A stretch of 64,000 nucleotides of DNA from Tetrahymena thermophila SB210. Taxonomy: Eukaryota; Ciliophora; Oligohymenophorea; Hymenostomatida; Tetrahymenidae. Under the pieces are notes generated by a model. It did not search any database and had not been told where the DNA came from. It was given only the letters and a program-made list of their open reading frames with translations. Positions 50,655-63,987 of the stretch are shown piece by piece; position 1 is the first letter of the stretch, and the number at the start of each line of letters is the position of its first letter. The stretch spans positions 124,001-188,000 of the forward strand of contig NW_002475974.1 of assembly GCF_000189635.1 (NCBI RefSeq). Reading direction: 5' to 3'. The translations under genes were made by a program, and so were the position numbers.

Positions 50655-53600
50655 TGGTATATAAGATTATAATATAATCTGTTCCTTTGTATTTACAATA
50701 TTATGATATGCAAACCCACACACATACAAATAATTAATTATTAATATTTTTTTCAAATTAAAAAAATTGTTTGATTACAGGTTACTTATAAGTAAAGCAA
50801 AACCCTAGCGGTTGCATACAAAGTTTGTGAAAAGTATTTACTTGATACAAATATTTAATTAAAGGAAAACTACTATGAATAAGATAACATGTTATAAATG
50901 TCTCCTTCTATCAGAAATTATCAATAATTTACTCCTAATTTTTTCTAGCAGGAATATTTACATTTTATTGCAAAAGTGTAGATTTTAGTGTTTGATCCAA
51001 TTGTTTTCTGCAGTTAATGATAAACTATAACAGTAGTAAAACTAATTTTGATGAAATTTAATAAAACTGAAAACATGTAGCGTTTGTTTTAGAATTTAAT
51101 AAGCTTGAAAACAAGTATTATTATTTTCTAAATAAAATAGAAGAAAATGGTTACAAAATATAATGTTTTTTATCAATCAAATCAAATAAATAATTTTTAC
51201 TTTGAAAGCTGATAAATCATGTAAGGTAAAAATTTTGAAGGAAATGAATGCATCTTTTGAAGAAAATATTTATATTCAAATGATGTAATCCTTAATGATG
51301 ATATTTTGAATAGCAATTATCTGATTTTGTATTCATTAATTAATTCATAGGTATGAGCTGAAATTTGATTAGTGAAGGGATAAATTACTCAATATAAAAA
51401 ATTTTTTAATATCAAATTATTAATTTACTTTTTTAATGCTGCTTGTATTAGAAAAGTATAAGCAAATAAATATTAATTAATTAAAAGAAGCTCGCTACAA
51501 ACAATATTTAATAAATAGAAAAATAAATAAGTCAATTTACAACCATAAAAATCCTTTCAAATATAATAACCACCTAAATGTTTCTTTATCATGAATGTAA
51601 ACTGAAAATTATTTAATGCATTTATTAATTAATATCTTCTTATTCTACCCATCTATTTACTTGCGTAAATTATTTCAAAATGTAAATATGTGATGAAACA
51701 ATTTTATAGCTAAAAAATTTTACTTCAAAAATAAAATTTTATATCAATTTTAGTGTTTTCCATTATTAACATAATATTTATTTACTTTGATTTTGTTTCT
51801 GTAGATTATTTTGTAAATATCTTTGTTTGTTTGTACCATATTTTCAGTCACTCTATCTTTTAATAAATAACTCTTACTTTAAGTATATTCTTATAATAAG
51901 ATTTAACTAAAAAAGTATTTAATTGTTTACTTTTTTAGATTATTATAAAAATTTAAATAAACTTAAAATATTTTCATTCTTTAAAAAAGCTATTTATCAA
52001 ATTCCTTGGAATTTGGTGTTGACTTTTTAAGCACTCACAAAAGAAATTTGGCAAAAAATAACTGGAATAAAATCAGTAAATGTGATTTAACTCTTTATTA
52101 ATTGAAAATTTTTAAGGTGGAATCAACTCGTTACTCCAAATTATGTATAATAAATAATAAATTCAGTATCTTTCTAATTATTTTAGGTTAGTAAATAAAT
52201 TACAAATTAATTTAATTTAATAATCTTACATATGTAAGTAGTAATCTTAGTAAAGGGTATTTATTCAAACTGCATCGATGATTAATTTAATCTGCCAAAT
52301 AAAAGACTTTTATTAATTAATTTATTTGTTAAAGTATCTTACCCTTTTTAAAGCTTGAATCAGCAATAGATAACTATAATCTCAATAATATTTTAACAAA
52401 TCTAATAAATTCAAGCAATGTAATCTATCCTAAAACGGACAGTTATTTATTTATTTATAATTAGTTCTTGAAATTTACTGATAAAAAAGTTACACAAATA
52501 AAAAATCTTTCACAAATTTTGATAATTAACAAGTAAATTTAAATGATATTAAAATTATAATATTTCTTACTTTAGCTTAAAATAGTTTACATAATCAAAA
52601 TATTCGTTTAAGTATTAAAATGTCATAAATAAATATTTTCTATAGTTCTACCACCCAATGAAACTTAATACTTAAACACTATAATTAGATTTAAACATAC
52701 TTATTCTTTATTTTTTGCTAGTACAAATTTTTTGAATTAATCAGATACTATTAAAATCAAACATATTTTTGCTATTAGAGGAACTAAAACCAAATAGATA
52801 TATTTACTAATAAAAAAGCTAGAATAATATATATATCATTACATCTTCAGATTTTTAATCAAATACCAATTTTATCTTATGACAAAATTATAAAAACTAA
52901 AATAAAATATAATAAACTTCAAATTGAAAAATTTTTACATTTTCATGTCATTAGCTAAATTATTTAGGTTACACCCGATAATTTATATCATATATCTATT
53001 TTCCTATCATCAATACTTTTTATTTTAATTTACAGAATTATAAAAAAATTTTTCAAGATAAATAATTAAAACATTTTACATTACTTTTGTTTGAAAAATT
53101 AATTAAATTTTAGAAAATTAAAAAATTGGTATTTTAAAAATTATAATTCTTTTAAAATTATATTAAAAATAGTTTTATCTTTAAAAAAATATAATTTAGA
53201 ACTAATTTAACTTCTCTTCTTTATTCATAAATGGTTTGTAATAAAATATAATTTTATACTCAATCTTTTATCTCAAAAATATATCATACCTTATTTTTAA
53301 GCTCAATCTTATATTACCATGATATTAATGTAAGATAAGTAAATATTCATACAAGTATATATTTACATATATATATTATATATTTATCTATATTAAGAAT
53401 TCTTATACCAACTACTAATCAAATAACCAGTTTTATATATGTATTTATTTAAATTAATTAAAATTTATTTTTAATTGAAATTTTATTTTTAATAAAATAC
53501 AAAAATTTATCAAATAATAAAATAGGATTTCAAGTTTTATTCTGAAAGGAATTAAAATAGTTTAAATCAAGATATTTAATTCATTTTTATTTTTTGCATA

Positions 53601-54297
53601 CTTCAATCTTAAAAAAAGTGACTAAAAAATACTTTTTAAAAAGAAAAAATTATTTTATTTATTTATTAGATTTTTATTTATAAATCTTTTTATTAGGGAA
53701 CAATAATTAAAATAATTTTGAAAAAATTATTATTTTTGAGGAATTTTTCATTAATAAAAGCTTTTCACTTTGAATTATTTTATAAAAAAATAGTTTTATT
53801 GGCGGACTAAGTGTTTAAGTTATCAAAATTTGAATCAAATATTTATAAAGTATAAATTAAAATATTAAAATTAATTGAATGTTTTTTGTTTTTTATTTTA
53901 GAATATTTTAATAAGAATAATTTAAAAATAAAACACTTTTTCTTATCTGTCATTTTTTCTAAGTTATTAAAATTTATCATTTTCATTATGGTATAAAATA
54001 ATTATTTTTATTAAACAATAAATGTTAGAAACTTAATAAATTATTATTTTATACTGTATGGTTGCTTGTGTTTGTGTTAGTGAGAGTATTTTTATAATTT
54101 TTATTAAATTACAACTATTTAACAATTTAACTTTGTGTAAATTTAAGATTATCATTTAGCTAATATTTAATTGAATTCAAAATAATAAATAAAAAATTTT
54201 TATAAAAAGAAAAAAATTTGAGGTGCATTTAATTATTTATCTATTTATTTATTAATTAATTAATTAGTTTTTTAGAGTCTTATCAATTATTGAGTTA
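50655..54297. other. Gene-poor region, 3.6 kb
   Basis: Only A/T-rich spacer was seen, with no coding frame that I trust on either strand, no RNA gene and no long repeat. The right end should carry the promoter of the EF-hand gene. Confidence 0.5.
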
Positions 54298-57200
54298 ATG
54301 CACAAAAATTTTAATGTCAAGCAATAAATTTATAATTCTATTGATAGAAAAGCTGCTATGATAGATATTATTCAGTCAGGAAATAACACTTTTACATGCA
54401 CAAACTCTATGTTTTAATCAGCAGGCAAGTTTTCAACAACTTTTTAAACTCCTAGGTTAGATAAAACAGGATCTAGCATAAATAGTGATTTCAATTTTTT
54501 TCGAAGTAGAAGTAATGTTTATCACAACAATAGAGATAATCAATTTGTTTAGTCTTCCAATCCAAGCTACAGATCAATTGGAGTTACTCGATTTGAAAGC
54601 CCAAATTCAAACATAGATTAAGAAATTGAAGAATCCAGATCTGTTAATAGCAATAATAACCCTTCCATATAGATTTTATAGAATTCAACTATAAAACATT
54701 ATTATCAAACACATAAGTAGAATAAAATAAAAATAGCTCAGCCTTAGAATTAATAAAATGAATAGAGATACATCTTAGATACAAACAATCACCAGAGCAG
54801 CAATTTGATTAGAAATAAATAAATGACAAAGCTAAATCATTTGTATGCTTTCTTTTTACTACTATTAATCTAAAAGAATCATTTTTTATTTACTATGTTA
54901 TATTTTTTTTTTTAATGAATAATATAGATTAACTAGTATAAAATAACCAATAAATAGACTAAACTCCCCTCTACTTCCAACTGATAGTAAATAAAACTTT
55001 TATCAAACAGATTCTAAATCATCTAAATGTTCTGTGAACTTGAATGCATTTAATCAAGCAGCGAATAGTTAAAACTTAAATAACTTATCGAATGCATAAG
55101 ATTAGGTTGCAAAGTAAAGACTTACTTTTTAAGAATTCAGAAAGATTGGAGGATTTAAAGAAAAAAATATTTAGCTCGCTTCTAAATTTCATAAACGTTC
55201 TATATCAAACCCTTAAAACCCTTACGAAGAGTAATTGAAAATGTTGGATAGTCACAAACAAGGGATATAAAATCTAACATTTAGAGAAAATAACATTTAC
55301 CAACTATAATAATTTTAATGTATGATTAATTAAAATCGTAATAAAAACTTCATTCATCAATCTAATATAATAAATAAAGAAAGCTAAAAGCAATCTCAAA
55401 ATTAAAGAGAAATATTTCTCATAAATTTTTCTGAATGCTCATCAAATAAAATATAAGTCTAGCCATACATAATTCAAAAATATGTAATTAAAAATCTACT
55501 TACTTGCCTGACAATCAATTTATTCAAATATATATTTTTGAATTTATTAAAATAGGAATAAAATACCATTGATTATGATGATAAATATTATCAATAGATG
55601 CAAGAAATGTTTTAAAGTGCTTCATTTTTATTTTAATAACAAATATAGTACGCTTTCCTTTTAAATGAATGCCCAATTAGTCTACTTTAACAAATACCAG
55701 ATCATTCTAATTGCATAATTTTATGTAAAAGCTGCTTAATTTTAATTTAATAATTTTTTATTTTTGATAAAAAGAAATTTATTTTTTAAAATTTAGCTTG
55801 TAAGCCAAGACCATTTTTTTGGAAAAAGATATTATAATTACACAAAATAGAAAACTAGAAATCGTTTTAAACTATTAGAGATGATGTGATTTCAATTGTT
55901 AATAATCTAAAAACTGAAGAAGAAATTATTCACTTTTTAAAAAACCCAAAAAATTATTAACTTGAAAAGAAAAGAAAAGTTTATTCTATTCTGGAAACAT
56001 TTTGTCATACAAATAAATCCTCAATATTTTAAAATTCTAAAAATTATAAAGATTTTAGGTAAAAAATAAATCGTTAAATATTCGTTTTAGACTAAAGTGA
56101 ATTTTTTATCTTTCAATAGTAACAGAAATACCCAGAATTTCGAGCACAGTTTATCAAGATCTAATTCTAAAGCTGATTCCATGATTTCGAAAAAGATTGA
56201 AGAAGATTTTAGCTAGGCTAACAAGGTTATTGAAAGAAAGTTTGAAATACAATATCCTCTCATAGATTATTTAGCTTAAAATAGTGGAAGGTTATAAAAT
56301 TAAAAATAAAAAATTTATTAAGAAGTCTCAAAAATTATTGAAGAACACAAAAAAAAAAATTTGATAACTGATGAATAAATAAAGAAACAAGAAGAAGACT
56401 TCTAAATGTCTAAATCTCCCATTACAGGTGAACTGTTAGATAAAGTTTTACAAGAAATCCCTAAAAAAAAACCTAATTTATTATATTTCAATAAATAATA
56501 ACTTTTAAAATTAAAAATTAAGTAAAATACAAACCAATTTGCAATTCATGAAAATTTCTACTAGCAAAAATAAAAAAATAATTCAATTTTTAAAGTTAAA
56601 GTTAATTCTAACTAAAAAATTAAATAATCAACTGAAGAAAAAAATATGCTAGATTAATTGTTTAATTCTTCAAACCGTTAAAAAACTCCTGATGGTAATA
56701 AAAAAAACTATTTGGAAATGAATAAGTAAGCTTTTTTTTAATTTTATTTTATCAATTTTAATTTGTTTTAATTCAAAAAAAGAGTTTCTTTCTAAAAACA
56801 ATTTAAGTTTTAAATAATTTTTTTGAGAAACTATTTTATTTATTTTATCTACAATTTTATTTTATTATTTGATTTACTAATTATACTTTATTTTATAAAA
56901 AATAGAAATAAATATTAAAATATATTGGAGGATATTAATCATGAATTCCCTAACTTAGTTGCTCATAATATCCCTAAAATAGAAAAGAAAACAGGGTTAA
57001 CTAGACAGTAACTGCATTTGATGTTTTCAAAGTTCAAATCACTTTTACATTACAAATACTTATATAATAATAATAAAATGCAAACAGCAAAAGAGAGTAA
57101 ATTAATTAAAAAAACATTTAAACTAAAATTAAAATAATTTTTTTAAATAGCGGTGAAAAATGGTTTTGACACATATATTTTTAAGAAAGGAATACCTAAA

Positions 57201-57915
57201 CTGAATATTGCTCCTGATCATGCTGTAGAGAAACTCTTTTATGATAAAAATAAAAATTCAGATAATACAAGTCTATTATGGGAATAGTTTCTATCTGCAT
57301 TAATTATTCTTGAGTCTTAATCAGAAGATTCTAAAATCGATTTATTCTTAAGGGTAAATAAATATATTTAATAGAAATTCTTATTTATTTATTTTTAAAT
57401 AAAAACAGATTATTGATAGCAACTAAAATGGATATCTTTCTTTTGAAGAAATTTTTAATGCAAGCAGAGAAGTTTTTAAATAAATCTTATGTGAGATCTA
57501 GCAAGGAAAGGCAGTATAAAAAAATAATTTTTAGAGATAAGAGACAAAAAAAATTGCTTAGTTTTATTAAAAAACAAGAAGCTAATTGATAGAAGATTAC
57601 AAAATAAGTGGAGATTAGTTTAATTATTTAGAAATGAGTGAATTTTTAACCAGGTACATATTTGATTACTTAAACTGTCCTTATGATTAAGAAATTAACA
57701 CTCAATTAGTTAGATCTAAGCTTAGTGATTAAAGTAAAGAGTTGGACCTACTTTTAATGATATGCTTTTAAGATATAAATTAATAGCCAAGAGAAGAATA
57801 TGATAATCAATCTGATGAAGAAGATTTTAAATTAAGAAAAGAAGAAGAAAAAAATAAATATAATTAACAAAAAAATGAAACAAAAGATAATGACAATAAT
57901 AATAACAATAACTGA
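54298..57915 (+). CDS. EF-hand protein with Ser/Asn/Gln-rich N-terminal half
   Basis: The gene starts MHKNFNVKQQIYNSIDRKAA at 54298 and ends in poly-Asn before TGA at 57913-57915. Introns of 50-200 nt are visible near 54842, 55485, 56066 and 56708, and near 57108-57152 and 57353-57410. The N-terminal half is Ser/Asn/Gln-rich. A middle segment (NECPISLLQQIPDHSNCIIL, then CKSC) is ordered. Near the C-terminus, an EF-hand loop reads DSNQNGYLSFEE, flanked by the helices LWEQFLSALIILESQS and IFNASREVFKQILCEIQQG, and preceded by a weaker hand-like unit (KKGIPKLNIAPDHAVEKLF). The calcium-binding positions 1, 3, 5 and 12 of the loop are acidic or polar as required. The tail is acidic and Asn-rich. 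It probably binds Ca2+; the partner and pathway cannot be told. Confidence 0.75.
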
Positions 57916-58652
57916 ATTTTTTAGATTTTTAATGAATAAAAATTAATAATTAGTTAATATTTATAAATTTCTTTTTAAGTATTTATAATTATCTAAAATA
58001 TAATCAATCTCCTTTATATTTAAAAATTTTAAATATTCTTTTTTGCTATAATTTTAACTTACAATTTACTTCCTTCTCTAAAATATAAACAACTATTTCA
58101 AATACATTAAATTGTAATTTTTTATTTGGTTTAAAGTTTGAGATGAGCCTGAATATTTTATATAAAAATACTATCAAATTTATAATTCCTATTATTAGGA
58201 GTTAGGGCATTTCTAATTCAAATATATTGAAAACAATATATCTCTAATTAAAATATGAGAAATTAATTTCTGCTTAAGATAAATAACTTGAATTAAAATC
58301 CATAGTAGTTTTAGTAAGCATTAGTTGCTCATATACTTAATATTAAATATAAGAATTAGATTCCAAAAATTTTATTAAGTAGGATAATTTATTATAGAAT
58401 AACAATATAATTAATTAATATAATTTTTTTATTGAAATAAATATCTTTGTTTGTTTGATAGCAATAGCGATTTAGTAGATTGTAGATATATTATTTTTTA
58501 ATATTGAACTGAATTCAATCATTTTAATAAATTTAATTAGAAATCAAGTTTTTAAAACTTAGTTATTATCTTTTTTTAAAATATTTTTTATTATGTTTTA
58601 GTTAAAAAATTTAAAAAAAACATTTTTAATTTAATTTAATTTTTTTTTAATT
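57916..58652. other. Convergent intergenic region
   Basis: This lies between the 3' ends of the EF-hand gene and the divergent CDC14 gene. A plus-strand open frame from ATG 58143 (MSLNILYKNTIKFIIPII) continues past 58653 into the antisense of the phosphatase. I regard it as chance, because only TGA stops in this code. Confidence 0.5.
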
Positions 58653-60046
58653 TCATTTAATTTATATAAATAAATTTTATATAGTTTATTCGTTTTCATT
58701 CAAAAACTATTCTTATAGTTAGCTTATACTTCCAGGCCTTATTAATCTAATCCAATTTATTATTTGATATGATTCTAGTTTATATTTATATAAACAAAAG
58801 CAAGCAATCATCAAGCAAGATCTACCAGATCCTGACTGATTAAAATTATAAAATTAATTAAATTATTTCTTAAAAAATAAATATATTATTACAGTGCAAT
58901 GAATAGCTATTTTATCTTTTTGGCTACAAATTTAAATAAACTCTCTTATTTGGTCCTAAAGTATATTTAATATTTAATATAAAATATAAATTATTCATTT
59001 AAAATTACAAATGTTGGCAAGGAATTTTTTGGAAAATATATATCATGATGTTTAAAACCAAAGTTTGTAAACTTATAAGATTTATATGTCTTTGAGTTTA
59101 GCCTAATGATTTGAGTAATTCCTAGATTTCCAAGAACTTCTAAGTATTAACTTGGATCAAGCTGGCTCTTTTTAAAATATTTATTTTCATTTTTAGAATT
59201 GATAAAAATATAATTAATACTTATAATTAATTTTTTTAGGGTGATGAGTTTGTGCTGTCATAATTTTAATTCTAAAAGATTTTTGTTAAATATTTATCAT
59301 CAACAGGAGAGGAGAAGCAATAGAGTTTTTGAGGTACTATTTCAGATAAATTATATTGTATTAGATTGATTGCATATTACTTTATATTAAATTTATTGCA
59401 ATCAATCCATAATAACTATCTGATCTTTTCAATACTTTACAAAGCTTGATAAAGCTTTTATAAAAGAAATTAAATTGATAAGATATTTTCAAATAATAAT
59501 AGTAAATACTTTTTAAATTTCACTTTAGATAATACACTTTGGCTTTATTATTTGTTCTATCAAATTTATAAAGGATTTTGAATCATTTTTCAGAGTCGTG
59601 ATCTAATTTATTTAATCTAAATGTAAAATTTTATAAATTTAAAAACTTTATTACATAAAAAAATCCGATAATTAATAAGAACTAAAGCATTCTACTATCA
59701 AGGTGTGAAATGCAAAAAACAATAGTGTTGTTTGGATATTTATTCAGAATCGATATAATTTCATTATTGAATTTGATGATTGAGCCAATATTGAGTTAAA
59801 AAAAATTCTTATCTTAACTATTTGTATCTAAATTATTCTTTAAATTTAAAAGTTTAAAATTTATTTAATCTTACAATTTATTTTACTAATTCAAACGAAA
59901 AACGCAATAAATTTGAGATATGAGATAGACCTCCTGAATCTTTAGATATTTATATTAATAGCTTTTCTATTTAATAATACAGTATGAGTAAAACTATTTT
60001 AGTGTATTAAATCATGCTTACCTTTCAAAATAGTAATGCAATTCAT
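58653..60046 (-). CDS. Divergent CDC14-like dual-specificity phosphatase
   Basis: CDC14 enzymes remove phosphate from Ser-Pro sites using a Cys-X5-Arg loop. On the minus strand the order matches CDC14. The N-terminal non-catalytic domain includes NIGSIIKFNNEIISILNKY. The linker reads IVPQKLYCFSSPVDDKY. Then come YLEVLGNLGITQIIRLNSKT, NFGFKHHDIYFP, IREFIQICSQKDKIAIHCTS, GSGRSCLMIACFCLYKYKLE, and WIRLIRPGSISQLQEQFL, ending with TGA at 58653-58655. The catalytic Cys and Arg are present (C-T-S-G-S-G-R), but the loop differs from the usual C-K-A-G-L-G-R. An intron at 58836-58892 splits the loop after Thr. The start is least certain: ATG 60046 (MNCITILK) is used, though the frame is open upstream. 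Spacing to the canonical paralogue is about 1.3 kb, same strand. Confidence 0.75.
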
Positions 60047-61393
60047 ATCAGAATCTTTAAATGTATTTTGAATTCGAGGGTTTATTTCTTGAGATTCGAG
60101 CAAGGTATTTTTTATAGTTTTTATTATTTTGCAAATTATTAAGAATAAATATTATTTATAAAATATTCAAATAACAAATTTCAAGAAAACTTAACTCAGA
60201 TATTAGGTAATATTTATTTATTATCGATTAGCAATAATTAAATTATCTATTTAAATCAATGGTCTCAATTTATCTTAATAACAAATTTTAATTTATAATT
60301 TAAACTGAGGTTGTTATTATTTTTTCTGAATGGTTTACATTAGTGTAATAAAGGTTTTATCAATATTATTTTTATTAAGATAAGAAATATATAAAATGTG
60401 TAAATTAACTAGTTATTCGTAAAAAGAAAATATAAATGATAAAAAAATTCTGAAACTCAATTTATATTTATTATTGAAGTAAGTAAAGAAAGTGAAGAAA
60501 AAATTTATCTATTTCATCAAAATAATTTTAGATAAGTAAGATTTTTATATATTTTTTTAGCCCTTGATAAAAAAAATAAATATGATATTTTAAAGAGATA
60601 TTTAAGCGTTTTCAAACTACTTTTGAAAATCTAAAAGCAAAAATAAGACATTAATTTTTTCCATTAGAATAAATTTAATATGGATTGATGGATGACTTAA
60701 GAGATATATTTAAATTGTAAAATATAAAAAATTAGAAATGTAAATAAATCAATATAAAGAAATTAGTTATCAAAGAAGTACAATTAATTTAAGAAGTAAA
60801 TTAAAATAATCAAATTTAGATGTAAATTAATAGAAATGAAGTAATTGAATAAAACAAATTTAATTAGTAAACTTAATTTATCAAATGATGTAATTTAAAA
60901 TTAAGAAGATCAGAAAAAAAATATAAATAAACAAACAAATTATAAATAATTAAATGATGGATGGATGGATTAGATTGTTTTATAGAAAAAAACATAATTT
61001 ACAAAGGTTTAAATATACATTCATGCCTAAAATATTATACAAATTTAATTTGTTAATTAGCAAAATAAGTGTAAGTTAGCTTACATTTGACTCAATATTA
61101 TTTATTTATGGATTTTTTATTTTATAAATACACGCAAAAATTTAAAGATAATTTAAAGTAGTTATTATTTAGTATCATTTAGTAGTAAATAAAATTTTGT
61201 TTTGTTTATTAATGTTAAAATAAGTTAATGAGAAAGTGTTATTTATTTGTGTTTATGTGTAAGGAATATTATAGGATTAAAATTTATTCATTTATTTTGT
61301 TAATTTGTTATTATTAATTGAAAGCTATCAATGCCAATATACTTAATTTTGTAAATCGCTATTTTATTTAATAAGTATTCATTGTAATTCTGA
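60047..61393. other. Spacer between the two CDC14 genes
   Basis: This lies between the start of the divergent CDC14 and the end of the canonical one. It contains a short atgg repeat at 60955-60970. A plus-strand stretch at about 60455-60670 has protein-like residues (VSKESEEKIYLFHQNNF, ALDKKNKYDILKRYLSVF) but no start; I do not call it a gene. Confidence 0.45.
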
Positions 61394-63987
61394 TCATTAT
61401 TAATTTTATTTTTCTGACATTAATTATTAGATAAAAACAAAGTTTGGTATAGGTTTTGATTTCAAACTATTTTATAAATTAATCATTTTTTAATTAAAAT
61501 TTTTAAAAATTTAATATTTACGTTCTTTTTTGTTCAGAGGATGCGCGGGACTAGCTTGCTGAGACAACTTTAAACTAATTTTTTCTAGGAAATTGGATAT
61601 CTGGTAAAGATTATTCAACTATGGGATTAGGTCTAAATTTAATAGGAAGTTCTGGGGTGTTTTAAATATTAGGAAAGTTAGGTTGCTTTTTTATGCTGAC
61701 TACAGGTCTTGCTTAACCAATAGAGAAAGTTCTTTGTCTTGATCCTATGCTCATTCTGAACAACCAAGGCTATTTCTCCTTTATTTATTAAAATGAAAAA
61801 TGTAAATTTTGATAATTTGAATTGGAAGAGTGGCTGAGATTGATTTACAATTTGCTTAGATTAAAATTAATTATTTAGGGGATTTTTTAAAAAGTAGTAA
61901 TCAAAATATTTTGGTTTAAGTTAATACTTATAAAAGCAAAAAAGGAGATCAATTTAAAAAAGAGACAGCTTAAGTAGAATAAATAAATTGTTAATAGGGT
62001 TTTTACATTCAAGAAAGTGTTTTAAGGTCCATGAATAGATCCAGGTCTGCACAAACGGATCCAGCCAATAAAAGCTCTGGCTGGGAATTTAAAGTGTTTC
62101 ATAGCATAACATGCTATAAGTGTTCCAGTTCTTCCAAGACCAGCCTTTATATTAAAATTAAAAGTTAATAACTTGTTACTTGCTTTGATTTGATTCAAAT
62201 TAAATAAGTAATTAAATTCAAATATCAATATTCAGTTAGTTAGTTACCTTGCAATGAACTGCGATTTTTCCTTTAGTTTCTTCTGAGACCTTTAAGAATT
62301 TGAGAACTACATCCTATTTTTAGATTTTACAATAAATTAAAAATATTGCATGTAAGTGAATTAAAGTTAAGTAAATTGTGTTTAGAGTTATGAACATGCG
62401 ATCAATCGAACAGAGTGCTTAACAATTTCTTTTAATTGTAATCAGGGTTTTTGATTAATGTTTTTTTCTAATCTTATTAAATTTGATCGATTATCTTTTT
62501 AGTGATCATGAATCTTTTTCAGAATCATAATTTTGATTGGGTATTTTACTCCCAAAAAGAAGCAAGGAAGATTAATTAATTAATTTAAAGTTATTACATC
62601 TGAAGGAGCAGATCCATCAGCAAAATATAAATCTGTGTGAGAAATACCGTTTTCTACAAATTTGTTGGCATCATATTCTTCAGAATTGAGTCTAACTATT
62701 CTTTCTATTCCAAGCTATTAAAATTTAGGAATTATATCTTCTACAGTGCAGCGTCTCCTGTTTGCCTTATCGTATTGGGTAGCGTAAGGATTTGAAAAGG
62801 CTAAAAATTTATTTGGAATAATCCAGTTCATATCTCCATTCTCGAAAAGATACATATTAGTGTACTAAACTAGATTAAAGGTTTCTAAAGAAAACCAGCC
62901 AAGACTTATGGCCTTTTCTAATCCTTTCAAACAGTCTAAAACCTTTAATTTTAAAGAATTTTAAACTTAATTTTCAGGTATTTTTATTTAACTAATTTGT
63001 GAAATTCGTTTGTGAAGCAATATTAAAATTAATTTTTTTATCCATTCAAATTAAGGATTTTTATTTGACCTTAATGCTTTTCAAGGTTATTACATTTATT
63101 TTGAGAAATTTTAATTAGATTGTATTGTATTGGCAATTTATAATAAAACTTTAAATGTTAACGAAATAACTTACGGTCATATCATAAGGATAGTTATGAA
63201 CATCTTTGTATGGTTAGAGTGGGGGAGATATATTGATAAAAGGTTCCCAGCTTTATTCTGCAGTTCTTTTTAAAACGAGCATTTAGTAGCAGCATATAAG
63301 GAGAACTGCATTAGTTCTCAATGTATTATCTTAGTAAGATGTGTAGTGATAAAGGATACTGTTTGAAAATTGCTTTTCTTTTAAAACTTTATCGACATGT
63401 ATTACGTATCTGTAGATTTAGGAAAGATTTAAAGGTCCGAATTCTTTTATAAATGGTTCATAATACAAATCCTGAGTATTTATTAAAAAAAGAAATTGAG
63501 CTTTTAATCAAGGTTTTTGTTAAGATAGATATTTATCAATATAAAGAGGTGTAATAATCTTATTATGCATATATAAAATTTCAAATCTATAAAATAGATA
63601 AGATATCTTCGAATTATTTTTTACCTTGTCAGTGCAGAAATAGAAACTATTTTCATCATATTTAGGAGGAGATTATGCTGAAATGAAGAAGAACCTATCT
63701 ATTTATTATTTAATAAAATATTTTTATTATACCAAAAAGTATTTTTTCTCAAAGTTATGCGAGAGGCTAATAATTTTTATGAATGTTTTTCCCATATATT
63801 GATCAATCAATCAATAAATTGAATAATATAAAAAACAATATCAATAATTGTAATTAAAACTTATTTTTTTTTATCCTAAAAAATACATTCAATAAATAGA
63901 TTATTTTGAGGAATAAATTTAATTACTTTGAATTATTTCAATTATATTTTTTGGTTCATCTCCCTAGCTGCTGGTAGACGCTCTCAT
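61394..63987 (-). CDS. CDC14: CDC14 dual-specificity phosphatase, canonical
   Basis: CDC14 reverses CDK phosphorylation and acts at mitotic exit, centrosomes/basal bodies and cilia in various eukaryotes. The gene is complete on the minus strand. Exon 1 reads [20 protein letters not shown], spliced to NRFFFISAQSPP and YFCTDK, equivalent to the family's KDRLYF start. Then come [33 protein letters not shown], the linker [94 protein letters not shown], and [20 protein letters not shown]. The catalytic loop is C-K-A-G-L-G-R. An intron at 62145-62247 splits the loop after Lys. A C-terminal tail of ~110 residues ([20 protein letters not shown] onward) ends SEKQNQQ-TGA at 61394-61396. It has several Ser/Arg sites like regulatory tails of CDC14. 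Confidence 0.93.

Noticed and set aside
58143..58760. Plus-strand frame starting MSLNILYKNTIKF
   Set aside because: It overlaps the antisense of the divergent CDC14 3' exon, is rich in Ile/Leu/Asn/Gln, and long frames are expected when only TGA stops.
60455..60670. Plus-strand protein-like stretch between the CDC14 genes
   Set aside because: No start codon or partner exon, and low complexity; not distinguishable from chance.
62022..62228. 68-codon minus-strand ORF with a phosphatase signature
   Set aside because: Real sequence, but it is only one exon of the CDC14 gene read into its intron, not a separate gene.
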